Source: Phenylobacterium sp. (GTDB lineage: Bacteria > Pseudomonadota > Alphaproteobacteria > Caulobacterales > Caulobacteraceae). Taken from it: a DNA stretch of 64,000 bases. The position numbers and the translations under genes are program-made. The notes beneath the pieces were generated by a model that was given only the letters and a program-made list of their open reading frames with translations, did not search any database and was not told the origin of the DNA. This document shows, piece by piece, positions 46,604 to 56,645 of the stretch. Each line of letters opens with the position of its first letter. Positions within the stretch are counted from its first letter, which is position 1. The stretch is taken from positions 55,414 to 119,413 of the forward strand of contig SSMU01000026.1 of assembly GCA_004799545.1 (NCBI GenBank). The letters run 5' to 3'.

Positions 46604-48063
46604 GGCTTGGATGGCGCGGGCGGCGGCAGGGCGTCGGTGCGCGCCATGACCACGGCGTACTTGTCGGCGTAGATCTGCTTCCAGCCGGGCTTGGCCCTCA
46701 GCGCCGCCACGATCCCTTCCTTCGGCTGGGTGATGGTCCAGGCGAAGCCGTACTGTTTCAGCGCCTGGTCGAGGGCCGGCTGTTCGCCGGCGTTGATCTG
46801 GCCGTAGCGCTTCACATAGGCGTCGCCATACATGTCGGCGCGGCCGTCGATGAAGGTCTTCACGCCCTTGAAGATCAGGTAGCCGCCGAAGTTGTAGGCG
46901 TTGAACACCGGCTTTGCGGCGAGGCTCGGCGGCACGTGGGCCAGGGCCGTGATCGGGGTGATCGCGTCGTCCTGCCGCGCGAACGGCACGACCAGACGCA
47001 CCACCACCAGCACGGCCACCACCGCCGCCAGCAGCACGCGCGCCTGCACGGTCATGACCTGGGACTTGGGCTGGCGGTTGAAGGCGCGGCCGATCGGCTC
47101 GGCGAGCAGCAGCGGGGCCACCGCCGCCAGCACCAACTCGTGGCGCTGGTGCTGCAGGGCCATGTGCAGGATGAACAGCAGCAGCAGCAGGCGCACCAGC
47201 GGCACGCGCACACCCTTGGCCAGGCAGACCAGGATGGTCAGCAGGATGCCGGCCTCGAAGGGGCCGAAGGTCCCGAAGCTGGCGGGCCGCCACTCGATGA
47301 TCTTGTCGAGCGTGCCCATGAACATGATCTGGAACGGCGAGATCAGGCCGGCGAAGCCGTGCGGCGTGGCGAGCGCCGCCAAGAGGGCGACGACGCCGAA
47401 CAGGCCCCAGTCGCGGATCACCTTCAGCCGGTTCGCGCCGCGGGCCAGCAGGGCCTCCAGGCCAAAGCCGCCCAGCAGCACGAAGCCGAAGATGAAGCTG
47501 CCGTGCAGGTTCGCCCAGACGGCCATCAAGAGGGCGATCCACCAGCGCGGCGCGCGGCCCGCCTCGCGGGCGGCCATCAACTCCAGGGTCCAGCCGACCA
47601 GGATCGGCAGCATCAGCAGGTGCGGCCGGGCGAGCACCGTCGGGCCGATCACCAGGAAGGCCATCACCAGGGCCGCCGCCTGCCCGAGCCGGCCGAGCCA
47701 GCGGCCGACCCCGCGCGCCAGGAGCCAGGCCGCCAGCCCCATGGAGCCGGCGAACAGCAGCATGATCCCGATCCAGCCGCCGGCCCGATAGACCGCCGCC
47801 ATGATCACCTCGGCCAGCCATTCGTGGCTCGCCCAGGGCTTGCCGGCGTAGGTGTAGGAGAACACGTCGGTGTGCAGCACCTGGCGGTGGTCGATCATCC
47901 AGCCGCCGGCTGTGATATGCCAGAAGGTGTCCGGGTCGTTGAAGACGTTCCCCTGGAACATCACGATGATCATCGAGAAGGCGACCGCCAGCAGGCTGGC
48001 CGGCGAGAAGGTCGCCATGCGGGCGGCGACGCCGTCGATGCGGCTCACAAGGCTGACGGTCAT
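46600..48063 (-). CDS. Polytopic membrane protein, GT-C-like
   Basis: 487 residues from the ATG at 48063, with about ten hydrophobic helices. The first external loop has NDPDTFWHITAGGWMIDHRQ and YAGKPWASHEWLAE, a pattern (acidic pair plus WHxxxG and WxxHEWL) seen in GT-C-type membrane proteins. The C-terminal soluble part (about 400-487) has FNAYNFGGYLIFKGVKTFID and GRADMYGD. It may transfer sugars from a lipid carrier, but that is inference. The 27 codons of upstream open frame come from a palindromic repeat and are not part of the gene. Confidence 0.7.
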   Translation of the reverse strand: MTVSLVSRIDGVAARMATFSPASLLAVAFSMIIVMFQGNVFNDPDTFWHITAGGWMIDHRQVLHTDVFSYTYAGKPWASHEWLAEVIMAAVYRAGGWIGIMLLFAGSMGLAAWLLARGVGRWLGRLGQAAALVMAFLVIGPTVLARPHLLMLPILVGWTLELMAAREAGRAPRWWIALLMAVWANLHGSFIFGFVLLGGFGLEALLARGANRLKVIRDWGLFGVVALLAALATPHGFAGLISPFQIMFMGTLDKIIEWRPASFGTFGPFEAGILLTILVCLAKGVRVPLVRLLLLLFILHMALQHQRHELVLAAVAPLLLAEPIGRAFNRQPKSQVMTVQARVLLAAVVAVLVVVRLVVPFARQDDAITPITALAHVPPSLAAKPVFNAYNFGGYLIFKGVKTFIDGRADMYGDAYVKRYGQINAGEQPALDQALKQYGFAWTITQPKEGIVAALRAKPGWKQIYADKYAVVMARTDALPPPAPSKP

Positions 48064-48074
48064 GTCCCCCACGC

Positions 48075-48125
48075 TAGGGCCTGATGAGTTCAGGTCGAAC
48101 GATCTGAACTCTGAATCAGGCCCTA
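48075..48125. repeat. Nested palindrome, unit 1
   Basis: Outer arms TAGGGCCTGAT (48075-48085) and ATCAGGCCCTA (48115-48125) enclose inner arms GAGTTCAG (48086-48093) and CTGAACTC (48104-48111). All arms are exact inverted copies, so the 51 bp can fold into a long hairpin. It lies in the leader between divergent genes and only 13 bp from unit 2. Confidence 0.8.
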
Positions 48126-48137
48126 CCTTTTTGAATT

Positions 48138-48186
48138 CGAGCACGATTCAACGATCAGGCGATTCCGCCTGATCGCATCGTGCTCG
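48138..48186. repeat. Nested palindrome, unit 2
   Basis: Outer arms CGAGCACGAT (48138-48147) and ATCGTGCTCG (48177-48186) enclose inner arms CGATCAGGCG (48152-48161) and CGCCTGATCG (48166-48175) with an ATTC loop. All are perfect. Same size and nested design as unit 1, sharing the TGAT/ATCA and CAGGC words, which suggests related mobile palindromic units. Confidence 0.8.
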
Positions 48187-48264
48187 AGGGCGTGTTGCTG
48201 AAGCAGGGCTTTACGACCTTCCACCCCCCGGCGCCCAGCGAACAAAATCAGCTATATCACCCGC

Positions 48265-49158
48265 ATGATCCGCATCGGGGTGGACTTCGGCGGGACCAAG
48301 ATCGAGGCCGCGGCGCTGGACGCCGAGGGCCGGTTCCTGGCGCGCGTGCGCCGGCCCTCGCCGCCGTCCTACGAGGAAGGCCTGGCCGTGGTCCGCGACC
48401 TGGTGGCCGAGGCCGAGCGCGAGGCGGGCGTCACGGGCGCGAGCGTTGGCGTCGGCATCCCGGGATCGGTCTCGCCGCGGGGCGGGCTGATCCGCAACGC
48501 CAACTCCACCCGCCTGAACGGCCGGCCGATGCAGGCCGACCTGGAGCGGGGCCTGGGCCGGCCGGTGCGGCTGGCCAACGACGCCAACTGCCTGGCGCTG
48601 TCGGAGGCCACCGACGGGGCGGGCCGGGGTTTCGGCGTGGTGTTCGCCGCCATCCTGGGCACCGGCTGCGGCTCCGGCGTCACGGTGGACGGCCGGCTGG
48701 TCGAGGGCGGCAACGGCGTGGCCGGCGAGTGGGGCCACACCCCCCTGCCCTGGCCGACGGCTGAGGAGTGGCCGGGCCCGCTCTGCTGGTGCGGCCATCG
48801 CGGCTGCCTCGAGCTGTGGATCTCCGGCAGCGGCCTGGGCCGCAGCTGGCGCGAGGGCGCGGACGGCGCGGCCGCGGTGGCGGCCGCCCACACCGGCGAC
48901 GCCTCCGCCAAGGCGGCGCTCGACGCCTACGTCGACCGGCTGGGCCGGGCGCTGGCGGTGGTGGTCGACATCCTCGATCCCGATGTGATCGTGCTGGGCG
49001 GCGGCATGTCGAACGTCGAGGCGCTGTATGGGGCCCTGCCCGCGGCGATCGCCCCGCACGTCTTCTCCGACATCTTCGAGACCCCGGTCGTCAAGGCCGC
49101 CCACGGCGATTCCTCCGGCGTCCGCGGGGCCGCCTGGCTCTGGCCGCTAGAGCCATGA
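48265..49158 (+). CDS. ROK-family sugar kinase
   Basis: 297 residues. The ATP phosphate motif VDFGGTKIEAAAL is at the N-terminus, followed by GVGIPGSVSP, NDANCLALSEA (catalytic Asp), LGTGCGSGV and the ROK zinc motif CWCGHRGCLE (preceded by EWGH). It probably phosphorylates a hexose such as fructose, mannose or N-acetylglucosamine. The stop overlaps the dinB start (ATGA), so a sugar kinase and a DNA polymerase are co-translated. Confidence 0.92.
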   Translation: MIRIGVDFGGTKIEAAALDAEGRFLARVRRPSPPSYEEGLAVVRDLVAEAEREAGVTGASVGVGIPGSVSPRGGLIRNANSTRLNGRPMQADLERGLGRPVRLANDANCLALSEATDGAGRGFGVVFAAILGTGCGSGVTVDGRLVEGGNGVAGEWGHTPLPWPTAEEWPGPLCWCGHRGCLELWISGSGLGRSWREGADGAAAVAAAHTGDASAKAALDAYVDRLGRALAVVVDILDPDVIVLGGGMSNVEALYGALPAAIAPHVFSDIFETPVVKAAHGDSSGVRGAAWLWPLEP

Positions 49159-50429
49159 AGGCGTTCTGCCGCGACTGCTTCTGGACGGGCGAGGCGGCCG
49201 TGAAGCGCTGCCCGTCCTGCAGCTCGCCACGGATCGTGGCGCACCCGGACCTCGACAGCCTGGCCATCGCCCACATGGATTGCGACGCCTTCTACGCCAG
49301 CGTCGAGAAGCGCGATCGGCCGGAGCTCCGCGACCGGCCGGTGATCGTCGGCGGCGGCAAGCGCGGGGTGGTGACCACCTGCTGCTACATCGCCCGCATT
49401 TCCGGCGTGCGCTCGGCCATGCCGATGTTCAAGGCGCTCAAGGCCTGCCCCGAGGCCGTGGTGATCAAGCCGGATTTCACCAAGTACGTCTTCGAGAGCC
49501 GGCGGATTCTGGGCATGGCCAGCGAGCTAACGCCGCTGGTCCAGAACCTGTCGCTGGACGAGGCCTGGATGGACCTCTCCGGCACCGAGCGGCTGCATGG
49601 CGCGCCGCCGGCCCTGACGCTGGCCAGGCTGCAGGCGCGCATCGAGGCGGAGACTGGCCTGACGGTCTCCATCGGCCTGGCCGCCAACAAGTTCCTGGCC
49701 AAGATCGCCTCGGACCTCGACAAGCCGCGCGGCTTTTCGGTGATCGGGGCCGAGGAGGCGGAAAGCTTTCTGGCGCCGCGCAAGGTGGCCATCCTGCCGG
49801 GCGTCGGCCCGGCCATGGTCGCCTCGCTGGAGAAGGCCGGCTACCGCACGGTGGGCGACCTGGCCCGCGCCGATCCGAAGGACCTCGTGGAGCACTGGGG
49901 CTCGCACGGCCTTAGGCTTGCCCAGCTGGCCCACGGCCGCGACGCCCGCGTGGTCAACCCCAACGAGGCGCGCAAGGGGATCAGCGCCGAGACCACCTTC
50001 GAGACCGACCTGTCGCGGGTCGCCGACCTGGAGGACAAGCTCGCGCCGCTTTGCGACAAGGTGGCCCGCCACGCCCGCGCCGACGGCCTCGCCGGCCGGG
50101 TGGTGACCCTGAAGCTACGCACCACCGACTTCCGCATCGTCACCCGGCGCCGGACGATCCCCGTGCCGACCCAGACCGCCAAGACCCTGTTCGCGGTGGG
50201 CCGCGAGCTGCTGGCCAAGGAGGCCACCGGCCGGCCCTGGCGGCTGATCGGCATCGGCGTCGCCGACCTGGTCGAGGCGGGCGCCGTGGAGGACGACTTC
50301 TTCGCCGGCGACGAGCGTCGCGCCCTGGCCAGCGAGCGCACCATCGACACCCTGCGGGCCCGATTCGGCGCCGGGGCCGTCACCTCCGGCCGCATCCTCA
50401 AGCTGAAACGTCAGCACGAGACGGACTGA
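49155..50429 (+). CDS. dinB: DNA polymerase IV with N-terminal zinc-ribbon extension
   Basis: 424 residues. Residues 1-35 hold a possible zinc ribbon, FCRDC and RCPSC, ahead of the Y-family palm: [21 protein letters not shown], then [15 protein letters not shown] with the catalytic Asp-Glu, [18 protein letters not shown], and the helix-hairpin-helix [20 protein letters not shown]. It is an error-prone translesion polymerase. The C-terminus (KLKRQHETD) shows no obvious QLxLF-type beta-clamp motif. The zinc extension is present in-frame from the only sensible start. Confidence 0.94.
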   Translation: MKAFCRDCFWTGEAAVKRCPSCSSPRIVAHPDLDSLAIAHMDCDAFYASVEKRDRPELRDRPVIVGGGKRGVVTTCCYIARISGVRSAMPMFKALKACPEAVVIKPDFTKYVFESRRILGMASELTPLVQNLSLDEAWMDLSGTERLHGAPPALTLARLQARIEAETGLTVSIGLAANKFLAKIASDLDKPRGFSVIGAEEAESFLAPRKVAILPGVGPAMVASLEKAGYRTVGDLARADPKDLVEHWGSHGLRLAQLAHGRDARVVNPNEARKGISAETTFETDLSRVADLEDKLAPLCDKVARHARADGLAGRVVTLKLRTTDFRIVTRRRTIPVPTQTAKTLFAVGRELLAKEATGRPWRLIGIGVADLVEAGAVEDDFFAGDERRALASERTIDTLRARFGAGAVTSGRILKLKRQHETD

Positions 50430-50575
50430 GGCGGCCGCGCGGCCTTTGCATCGCAATTCGACGCCGGTTGACCGTTCCCGCGGCGCCCGTGACGATTCGG
50501 CCCTTCCAAATGAGAATGTTTTCCATATCTAATCATCGAGGGGCGACGCTTCGTCGGCGCCAGGAGAATCGTTGG

Positions 50576-50905
50576 ATGGCCGAGCGCAAACAAGGTGATC
50601 AGGCCACCGGCATTCGAACGGCGGTGGTCACCCAGACCAAACCGAAGACCCAGAAGCCCTCAATGTACAGGGTTCTGCTTTTGAACGACGACTACACTCC
50701 TATGGAGTTCGTGGTCTATATTCTTGAGCAATTCTTCAACAAGTCGCGCGAAGATGCGACTCGCATCATGCTTCTCGTGCATCAACACGGGGTCGGCGTC
50801 TGCGGCGTGTACACCTACGAAGTTGCGGAAACAAAAGTCGCCCAGGTCGTTGATACCGCTAGGCGTCACCAGCATCCGCTGCAGTGCACCATGGAAAAGG
50901 ATTAG
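50576..50905 (+). CDS. clpS: ClpS adaptor
   Basis: 109 residues from the ATG at 50576, preceded by AGGAGA at 8 bases. [20 protein letters not shown] and [21 protein letters not shown] are the ClpS hallmarks, including the DD and the His pair of the N-degron pocket. It delivers N-end-rule substrates to ClpAP and precedes clpA by 6 bp in one operon. Confidence 0.97.
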   Translation: MAERKQGDQATGIRTAVVTQTKPKTQKPSMYRVLLLNDDYTPMEFVVYILEQFFNKSREDATRIMLLVHQHGVGVCGVYTYEVAETKVAQVVDTARRHQHPLQCTMEKD

Positions 50906-50911
50906 AGGCAC

Positions 50912-53245
50912 TTGCCTTCATTCTCGCGCCAGCTCGAAGAGTCCCTTCACCGCGCCGTCGCCTACGCCAACCAGCGCAAGCACGAATACGCTACGCTTGA
51001 GCACCTGCTGCTCTCCCTCGTCGACGACGAGGACGCGGCCTCGGTGATGCGGGCCTGCGATGTTGACCTGGCCGCCCTTCGCACCACCCTCACCAACTAT
51101 GTGGACAACGAACTCCGCTCCCTGGTGGTTGACGACGGCGAGGACGCCAAGCCCACCGCCGGCTTCCAGCGGGTGATCCAGCGCGCGGTGATCCACGTGC
51201 AGTCCTCCGGCCGCGAGGAAGTGACCGGCGCCAACGTGCTGGTGGCCATCTTCTCCGAGCGCGAGAGCCACGCCGCCTACTTCCTGCAAGAGCAGGACAT
51301 GACCCGCTACGACGCGGTGAACTATATCGCCCACGGCATCGCCAAGAAGGCCGGCGCCGGCGAGCAGAAGCCCGTCAAGGGCGCCAGCGGCGATGACGAC
51401 GAGAAGCCCACCGTCAAGACCGGCGGCGAGGCGCTCGAGGCCTACTGCATCAACCTCAACGAGAAGGCCAAGCAGGGTAAGGTCGATCCGCTGATCGGCC
51501 GCGCGGTCGAGGTGGAGCGCTGCATCCAGATCCTCTGCCGGCGGACCAAGAACAACCCTCTGCTGGTTGGCGACCCGGGCGTCGGCAAGACCGCCATCGC
51601 CGAGGGCCTGGCCCGCAAGATCATCAACAAGGAAGTCCCCGAGGTCCTGGCGGGCGCGACCATCTTCTCGCTGGACATGGGTTCGCTGCTGGCCGGCACC
51701 CGCTACCGCGGCGACTTCGAAGAGCGCGTGAAGCAGGTCGTCAAGGAGCTGGAGAACCACGCCGACGCGGTGCTGTTCATCGACGAGATCCACACGGTGA
51801 TCGGCGCCGGCGCGACCAGCGGCGGGGCGATGGACGCCTCCAACCTGCTGAAGCCGGCGCTGGCCTCGGGCACCCTGCGGTGCATGGGCTCGACGACCTA
51901 CAAGGAATTCCGCCAGCACTTCGAGAAGGACCGGGCCCTGGTCCGGCGCTTCCAGAAGATCGACGTCAACGAGCCCACCATCGAGGACACCGTCAAGATC
52001 CTGAAGGGGCTCAAGACCTACTACGAGGAGTTCCACAAGCTCCGCTACACCAACGACGCCATCCGCGCGGCGGTGGAGCTGTCGGCCAAGTACATCACCG
52101 ACCGCAAGCTGCCCGACAAGGCGATCGACATCATCGATGAGGCGGGCGCCTCGCAGATGCTGGTGCCGGAGAACAAGCGGAAGAAGACGATCGGCCTGAA
52201 AGAGGTGGAAGCGGTGGTCGCCAAGATCGCCCGCATCCCGCCGAAGTCGGTGTCCAAGTCCGACACCGAGGCGCTGAAGCAGCTGGAAACCGACCTGAAG
52301 CGCGCGGTCTACGGCCAGGACGAGGCGATCGAGCAGCTGTCGGCGGCCATGAAGATGGCCCGAGCCGGCCTGCGCGACGCCAACAAGCCGATCGGCTGCT
52401 ACCTGTTCACCGGCCCGACCGGCACCGGCAAGACCGAGACCGCCCGCCAGCTGGCCGGCACCCTCGGCATCGAGCTGCTGCGGTTCGATATGAGCGAGTA
52501 CATGGAGCGCCACACGGTGAGCCGCCTGATCGGCGCGCCCCCCGGCTACGTGGGCTTCGACCAGGGCGGCCTCTTGACCGACGCCGTCGACCAGCATCCG
52601 CACGCCGTCGTGCTGCTCGACGAGATCGAGAAGGCCCACCCCGACGTCTACAACATCCTGCTGCAGGTGATGGACAACGGGCAGCTGACGGACTCGAACG
52701 GCAAGAAGATCGACTTCCGCAACGTGGTCCTGATCATGACCACCAACGCCGGCGCCTCCGACGCCCAGCGCAACTCGATCGGCTTCGGCCGCGGGAAGCA
52801 GGACGACGAGGCGGAAGAGGCGATCAAGCGGGTGTTCACGCCGGAGTTCCGCAACCGCCTCGACGCGGTGGTGAACTTCCACGCCCTGACGCCGGAGATC
52901 ATCCGCCAGGTGGTGATGAAGTTCGTGATGCAGCTGGAAGCCCAGCTGGCCGATCGCCACGTCACCATCGAAGCCACGGAAGAGGCCACCGACTGGCTGG
53001 CCAAGAACGGCTTCGACGAGCTCTACGGCGCCCGGCCATTGGCCCGGGTCATCCAGGAGCACATCAAGAAGCCGCTGGCCGACGAGATCCTGTTCGGACG
53101 GCTCATCAAGGGCGGTCACGTGCAGGTGGTGCTCAGGGACGGCAAGCTGGCCTTCGAGATCGAGGGCGGCGACCGCGAGCCCGGCGCCCCGGTGGTCGAG
53201 AACCCGGCGGTGGACGCCGAAAGCGCCCTGCTCACCGAGCCCTAG
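50912..53245 (+). CDS. clpA: ATP-dependent Clp protease ATP-binding subunit ClpA
   Basis: 777 residues from a TTG start with GAGG four bases upstream. The N domain (about 1-145) binds ClpS. AAA1 has Walker [14 protein letters not shown] and AAA2 has [15 protein letters not shown]; the second Walker B is [26 protein letters not shown] is the IGF loop that docks on ClpP, confirming ClpA rather than ClpB. The complex unfolds proteins for ClpP. It ends at a strong terminator. Confidence 0.97.
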   Translation: MPSFSRQLEESLHRAVAYANQRKHEYATLEHLLLSLVDDEDAASVMRACDVDLAALRTTLTNYVDNELRSLVVDDGEDAKPTAGFQRVIQRAVIHVQSSGREEVTGANVLVAIFSERESHAAYFLQEQDMTRYDAVNYIAHGIAKKAGAGEQKPVKGASGDDDEKPTVKTGGEALEAYCINLNEKAKQGKVDPLIGRAVEVERCIQILCRRTKNNPLLVGDPGVGKTAIAEGLARKIINKEVPEVLAGATIFSLDMGSLLAGTRYRGDFEERVKQVVKELENHADAVLFIDEIHTVIGAGATSGGAMDASNLLKPALASGTLRCMGSTTYKEFRQHFEKDRALVRRFQKIDVNEPTIEDTVKILKGLKTYYEEFHKLRYTNDAIRAAVELSAKYITDRKLPDKAIDIIDEAGASQMLVPENKRKKTIGLKEVEAVVAKIARIPPKSVSKSDTEALKQLETDLKRAVYGQDEAIEQLSAAMKMARAGLRDANKPIGCYLFTGPTGTGKTETARQLAGTLGIELLRFDMSEYMERHTVSRLIGAPPGYVGFDQGGLLTDAVDQHPHAVVLLDEIEKAHPDVYNILLQVMDNGQLTDSNGKKIDFRNVVLIMTTNAGASDAQRNSIGFGRGKQDDEAEEAIKRVFTPEFRNRLDAVVNFHALTPEIIRQVVMKFVMQLEAQLADRHVTIEATEEATDWLAKNGFDELYGARPLARVIQEHIKKPLADEILFGRLIKGGHVQVVLRDGKLAFEIEGGDREPGAPVVENPAVDAESALLTEP

Positions 53246-53271
53246 CCGCGAACCAAAAGCTGAGATCGCAG

Positions 53272-53301
53272 AGCCCCGGACCCGCAAGGTCCGGGGCTTT
53301 T
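53272..53301 (+). terminator. Rho-independent terminator after clpA
   Basis: Hairpin arms AGCCCCGGACC (53272-53282) and GGTCCGGGGCT (53288-53298) with a CGCAA loop and following T residues (TTTTC). Confidence 0.85.
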
Positions 53302-53306
53302 CGCGT

Positions 53307-54206
53307 TCAGGAGACGAAGGGCTCGCGAGTCATCTCGCGAAGCGCGGTCAGCACGGCCCGCGGCCGCACCGGCGCACGCCGCCCGGCGATCCTCGGCCAG
53401 CGCCAGCCGCGGGTCCGCACGTCGGGCGGCAGGCGGACGCTCAAGCGGCCCGCCTCGACGTCGGAGGTCATCGGCGTGAAATAGAGGCAGTCTTCGAAAT
53501 AATAGTGCGCGACCAGCGACTTGCGGGTGGATCCTGGCGTCGTGATCGGCGTGCCGCCGTGCGCCAGGTTGGCCGCCCAGACGAAGGCCTGGCCCTTGCG
53601 GATGAAGAGCTCGCTCGGCTTCAGGCCGCTGCCAGCGATCACCGTGGCGAAGCGGGGCACGAAGACCCGCTCATAGTCCTCCGGCCCCGGCGCATCGGAA
53701 TTGACGCCGACCTCGCGCATGGTGAGCAGCGGCAGGCGGTGGCTGCCGGGGTAATAGACCAGGGGCCCCGCGCCCGGCTGCACGTCCTCCAGCGCGATCC
53801 ACACGCCGCACATGAAGCGTGCGGGCAGGCTTGAAAAGTGGATCACATCGGAGTGCAGCGGCTGCTCGCTGCCCTGTTGGAAATTCAGCGTCTGGAAGGC
53901 GAAGGGCCGCCGCCCATAGGCTGCGGCCAGCGCCCGCCGGATGGTCGGATCCAGCGCCAGCCGGCGGATGGCCCGCGACCGGCGCCAGGCGTCCTGCACC
54001 CGGCTGGCGCCGCGCATCAGCCGCTCGGCGTCGGCGGCGGCGCGGTCGCAGAGCGCACCGGCCTCGGCGCCCAGGTCCAGCACGGCGCCGCCCGTCTCCT
54101 GCATGTCGCGGACGAAGCCCCGCAGGTCCGGCGCGACGCCCGCCAGGTCCCGCGCCGGATCGAAGGCCGGATCCTCGAACAGGGGGACCTCGGGTCGTGA
54201 GCTCAT
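53307..54206 (-). CDS. PhyH-family (phytanoyl-CoA dioxygenase-like) oxygenase
   Basis: 299 residues from the ATG at 54206, which overlaps the HIT gene stop by 4 bp. Likely iron ligands are HxD in QPLHSDVIHFSS (about 124-135) and a late His in LAHGGTPI; VYYPGSHRLPLL is also typical of PhyH. The start is marked by the overlap; the open frame upstream runs through the HIT gene but is non-coding. Substrate unknown. Confidence 0.78.
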   Translation of the reverse strand: MSSRPEVPLFEDPAFDPARDLAGVAPDLRGFVRDMQETGGAVLDLGAEAGALCDRAAADAERLMRGASRVQDAWRRSRAIRRLALDPTIRRALAAAYGRRPFAFQTLNFQQGSEQPLHSDVIHFSSLPARFMCGVWIALEDVQPGAGPLVYYPGSHRLPLLTMREVGVNSDAPGPEDYERVFVPRFATVIAGSGLKPSELFIRKGQAFVWAANLAHGGTPITTPGSTRKSLVAHYYFEDCLYFTPMTSDVEAGRLSVRLPPDVRTRGWRWPRIAGRRAPVRPRAVLTALREMTREPFVS

Positions 54207-54640
54207 GCGATCTTGGCGGCGATCAGTTCGGCCAGGGCCTTGAGCTCCGCCGGATCGGCCATGCCGCCCCCGCCGTGCCGGCCAAGCGGCACGCCCTCCC
54301 AGCGCGGGATGATGTGGAAATGCAGGTGGAAGATGGTCTGGCCGGCCGGGGCGCCGTTGAACTGGGTGACCACGACGCCGTCGGGATTGAGCGCCGCCCG
54401 CACCGCCCTCGTGATCCTTTGAACGCCGAGGATGAGGGGTTGGAGAACCGCCGGGTCCTCGTCCATCAGGTTGCGCGCGGTCGAATGCTTGGGGATCACC
54501 AGGGTGTGGCCCCTGGCCTGGGGGAAGACATCCATGAAGGCCAGCACATGGTCGTCCTCGAAGACGCGGGCCGCCGGCGCCTCGCCGCGCAGGATCTTGG
54601 CGAAGATATTGCCCTGGTCGTAGGTCCCGTCCAAGCTCAT
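54203..54640 (-). CDS. HIT-family protein (histidine triad hydrolase)
   Basis: 145 residues from the ATG at 54640. FAKILRGEAPAARVFEDDHVLAFMDVFPQARGHTLVIPK and the triad FHLHFHIIPRW identify the HinT branch. These enzymes hydrolyse AMP-lysine or AMP-amine bonds; the physiological substrate is unclear. It is co-translated with the PhyH gene after it. Confidence 0.93.
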   Translation of the reverse strand: MSLDGTYDQGNIFAKILRGEAPAARVFEDDHVLAFMDVFPQARGHTLVIPKHSTARNLMDEDPAVLQPLILGVQRITRAVRAALNPDGVVVTQFNGAPAGQTIFHLHFHIIPRWEGVPLGRHGGGGMADPAELKALAELIAAKIA

Positions 54641-54697
54641 GGCGTGCTCCCTGAAGCCTTGTGTTTGGTAGCAAATCGCCCGGGAGGGGCAAACACG

Positions 54698-55294
54698 ATG
54701 ACCACCGCGGAGACCAAGGCGAAGGCGCCCAGCGGCCTCACCCCGCGCCAGGAGAAGTGGTTCGCCTCGGTGCAGGCCAGCCTCGAGCGGGACACCGGCA
54801 AGACGATCGACGAATGGGTGGCGATCGCCAAGACCTGCCCGGAAACCCGGCCCCGGGCCCGCACCCAGTGGCTGAAAGAGCACCACGGCCTGGGGGTCAA
54901 CCGCGCCGCCCATGTGCTCTCGGTCGCCTTCCCCTCCGACATGCGCTGGGACCAGCCGGAGAAGCTGCGCGACGCCCTTTGGACCGACCCCGCCTCGCGG
55001 GCGATCTTCGAGGCCGTGCAGACGGCCGCCACCGCCCTCCCCGAGGTGGTCGTGGGCCAGCGCAAGGCGGTCACAGCCTTCTCCCGCAAGGTGCAGTTCG
55101 CGGCCGCGCGTCCGGTGAAGGGCGGCACGGTCATGCTGGGCCTGGCCGTCGAGCCCACCGCGGATTCCCGGCTGGAAGCGCCAAAGAACGAGTCCTGGTC
55201 GGAGCGCCTGAAGGCGCGGATGCCGCTGGCCAGCCCCGCGGCTGTGGACGCCTCGGTCGCGGCCCTCCTGAAGCAGGCCTGGGAGCGGTCCTAG
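54698..55294 (+). CDS. DUF4287 (plus DUF5655-like) protein
   Basis: 198 residues. The N-terminal half has LTPRQEKWFASVQASLERDTGKTIDEWVAIAK and LKEHHGLGVNRAAHVL, the DUF4287 pattern. The C-terminal half (LWTDPASRAIFEAVQTAATALPEVVVGQRKAVTAFSRKVQFAAARP) resembles DUF5655. No function is established. It converges on the S41 peptidase gene with a 4-bp overlap. Confidence 0.8.
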   Translation: MTTAETKAKAPSGLTPRQEKWFASVQASLERDTGKTIDEWVAIAKTCPETRPRARTQWLKEHHGLGVNRAAHVLSVAFPSDMRWDQPEKLRDALWTDPASRAIFEAVQTAATALPEVVVGQRKAVTAFSRKVQFAAARPVKGGTVMLGLAVEPTADSRLEAPKNESWSERLKARMPLASPAAVDASVAALLKQAWERS

Positions 55295-56559
55295 CGGCCC
55301 AGTTTGCCGCGCAGCACCTCCTCGGCCTTCGCCAGATCCGGATCGTCCGCCCGGCAGAGATCGGCCGCCGTGCGTGGCACGACCACGTCCGGCGCCGTCG
55401 CCTGGTCCCCATAGTCGCGGCCGTCCGCCCCCCAGACGCCCTGCACCGGCACGGTGAGCACCCAGCCGTCGGGCAGCGGAAAGCGGTCGCTGCTCAGCAG
55501 CAGGCCGGCCGTGGGCCGGCCCACCAGGGTCGCGCCGCCGAACTGGCGCATCATCTTGGCGAACCCCTCGCCCGCGCTGGCCGTCTCACGATCGGTGACC
55601 ACCACCACCTTGCCCCGGTAGCGGCTCGGCCCGAGGTCCTCGGTGGCGTAGAGCGCCGCGCCCTGCCCGGCCTGCACCGCGGCGAAGACCGCCGCGTCCG
55701 TATAGGCGCCGTGGGTCGGGGGCAGCTTGTCGAGGTCAGGCTTGGCGACGGGCCGGCCCAGCGCCTTCAGGTAGGGCCGCGCCAGCAGGGCCACGACCGG
55801 CCGGCTGTCACCCGCGACGTAACTCACCAGGCGCAGCCCGGAGAGATTGCCGCCGGAGTTTCCGCGCACGTCGATCACCAGGCCGTCGGCGACCTTCAGC
55901 TCGGCCATGGCCTGGTCGGCCAGCGCCGCGGCGCCGTCGTCAAAGCGGCCAATGCGCAGATAGCCCAGGGTCAGCTTGGGCCCGACGGCGATCTGGCGCC
56001 ATTCGAAGGCCGGATGCTGCGGCGGCCAGAAGGCCCCCTCGTGGCGGACTGTGAGGCTGCGGCGCCGGCCGTCGCAACCGGTGACCGCAAGGGTCGTGGC
56101 GGCGCCCAGCGGGGCGCTGAGCGGCGCCGCGGCGCTGGCGAGACGATCGCCGACCCGCAGGCCCTGCCGTTGGGCGTCGGAGAGCGGAGCCACCTCGACC
56201 ACCACCCGCCGGCCGTCGATCAGCTCGGTTCGCGCGGCGATCCCCACGCCGCCCTGCACGGCGTCGCGCGGCGGCCGGCTGAGATAGAGGTGCGAGACAT
56301 GCAGCTCATCGAGCATGGCGTTCGCCAGCCGGCTGAAGCCCGCATCGTCGTGCACGGCGCCGACCCGGGCGCGGTAACGATCCCCGATGGTCCGCCAGTC
56401 CGCGCCGTGGAAGCCGGGATCGTAGAAATTCTCGTCGACGGCCTTCCAGACCTGATCGAACAGCGCCGCGTAGGAGGTTTCCGTCGCCGAAGCCGGCGCG
56501 GCGGCGCTCGCGGCCAGGATCAAAGCCGCCCATGCGGCGGCCACACGTCTGGCCATCAT
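55291..56559 (-). CDS. Secreted S41-family (C-terminal-processing-like) peptidase
   Basis: 422 residues from the ATG at 56559. MMARRVAAAWAALILAASAAA plus ASA is a signal peptide. The N-terminal helical domain (LFDQVWKAVDENFYDPGFHGADW) and a PDZ-like middle part precede the catalytic domain: GLVIDVRGNSGGNLSGLRLV and the nucleophile Ser in DRETASAGEGFAKMM, with GRPTAGLLL. It probably cuts unfolded C-termini in the periplasm. The chosen start avoids a TTG two codons upstream. Confidence 0.88.
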   Translation of the reverse strand: MMARRVAAAWAALILAASAAAPASATETSYAALFDQVWKAVDENFYDPGFHGADWRTIGDRYRARVGAVHDDAGFSRLANAMLDELHVSHLYLSRPPRDAVQGGVGIAARTELIDGRRVVVEVAPLSDAQRQGLRVGDRLASAAAPLSAPLGAATTLAVTGCDGRRRSLTVRHEGAFWPPQHPAFEWRQIAVGPKLTLGYLRIGRFDDGAAALADQAMAELKVADGLVIDVRGNSGGNLSGLRLVSYVAGDSRPVVALLARPYLKALGRPVAKPDLDKLPPTHGAYTDAAVFAAVQAGQGAALYATEDLGPSRYRGKVVVVTDRETASAGEGFAKMMRQFGGATLVGRPTAGLLLSSDRFPLPDGWVLTVPVQGVWGADGRDYGDQATAPDVVVPRTAADLCRADDPDLAKAEEVLRGKLGR

Positions 56560-56645
56560 CCCCAAGCCCCAGACCTAAGTCCCCAGAGACACGATGACCC
56601 GCGACCGCGGCTCGGCAAGTTAAGTTAAGGCAATGGTTGGGCTCT

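Noticed and set aside
48064..48144. N-terminal extension of the large membrane protein
   Set aside because: Its codons come entirely from the nested palindrome; the ATG at 48063 gives a sensible start.
53307..54692. 461-codon single protein joining HIT and PhyH regions
   Set aside because: The HIT gene occupies another frame with its histidine triad intact, and the PhyH gene starts at the 4-bp overlap.
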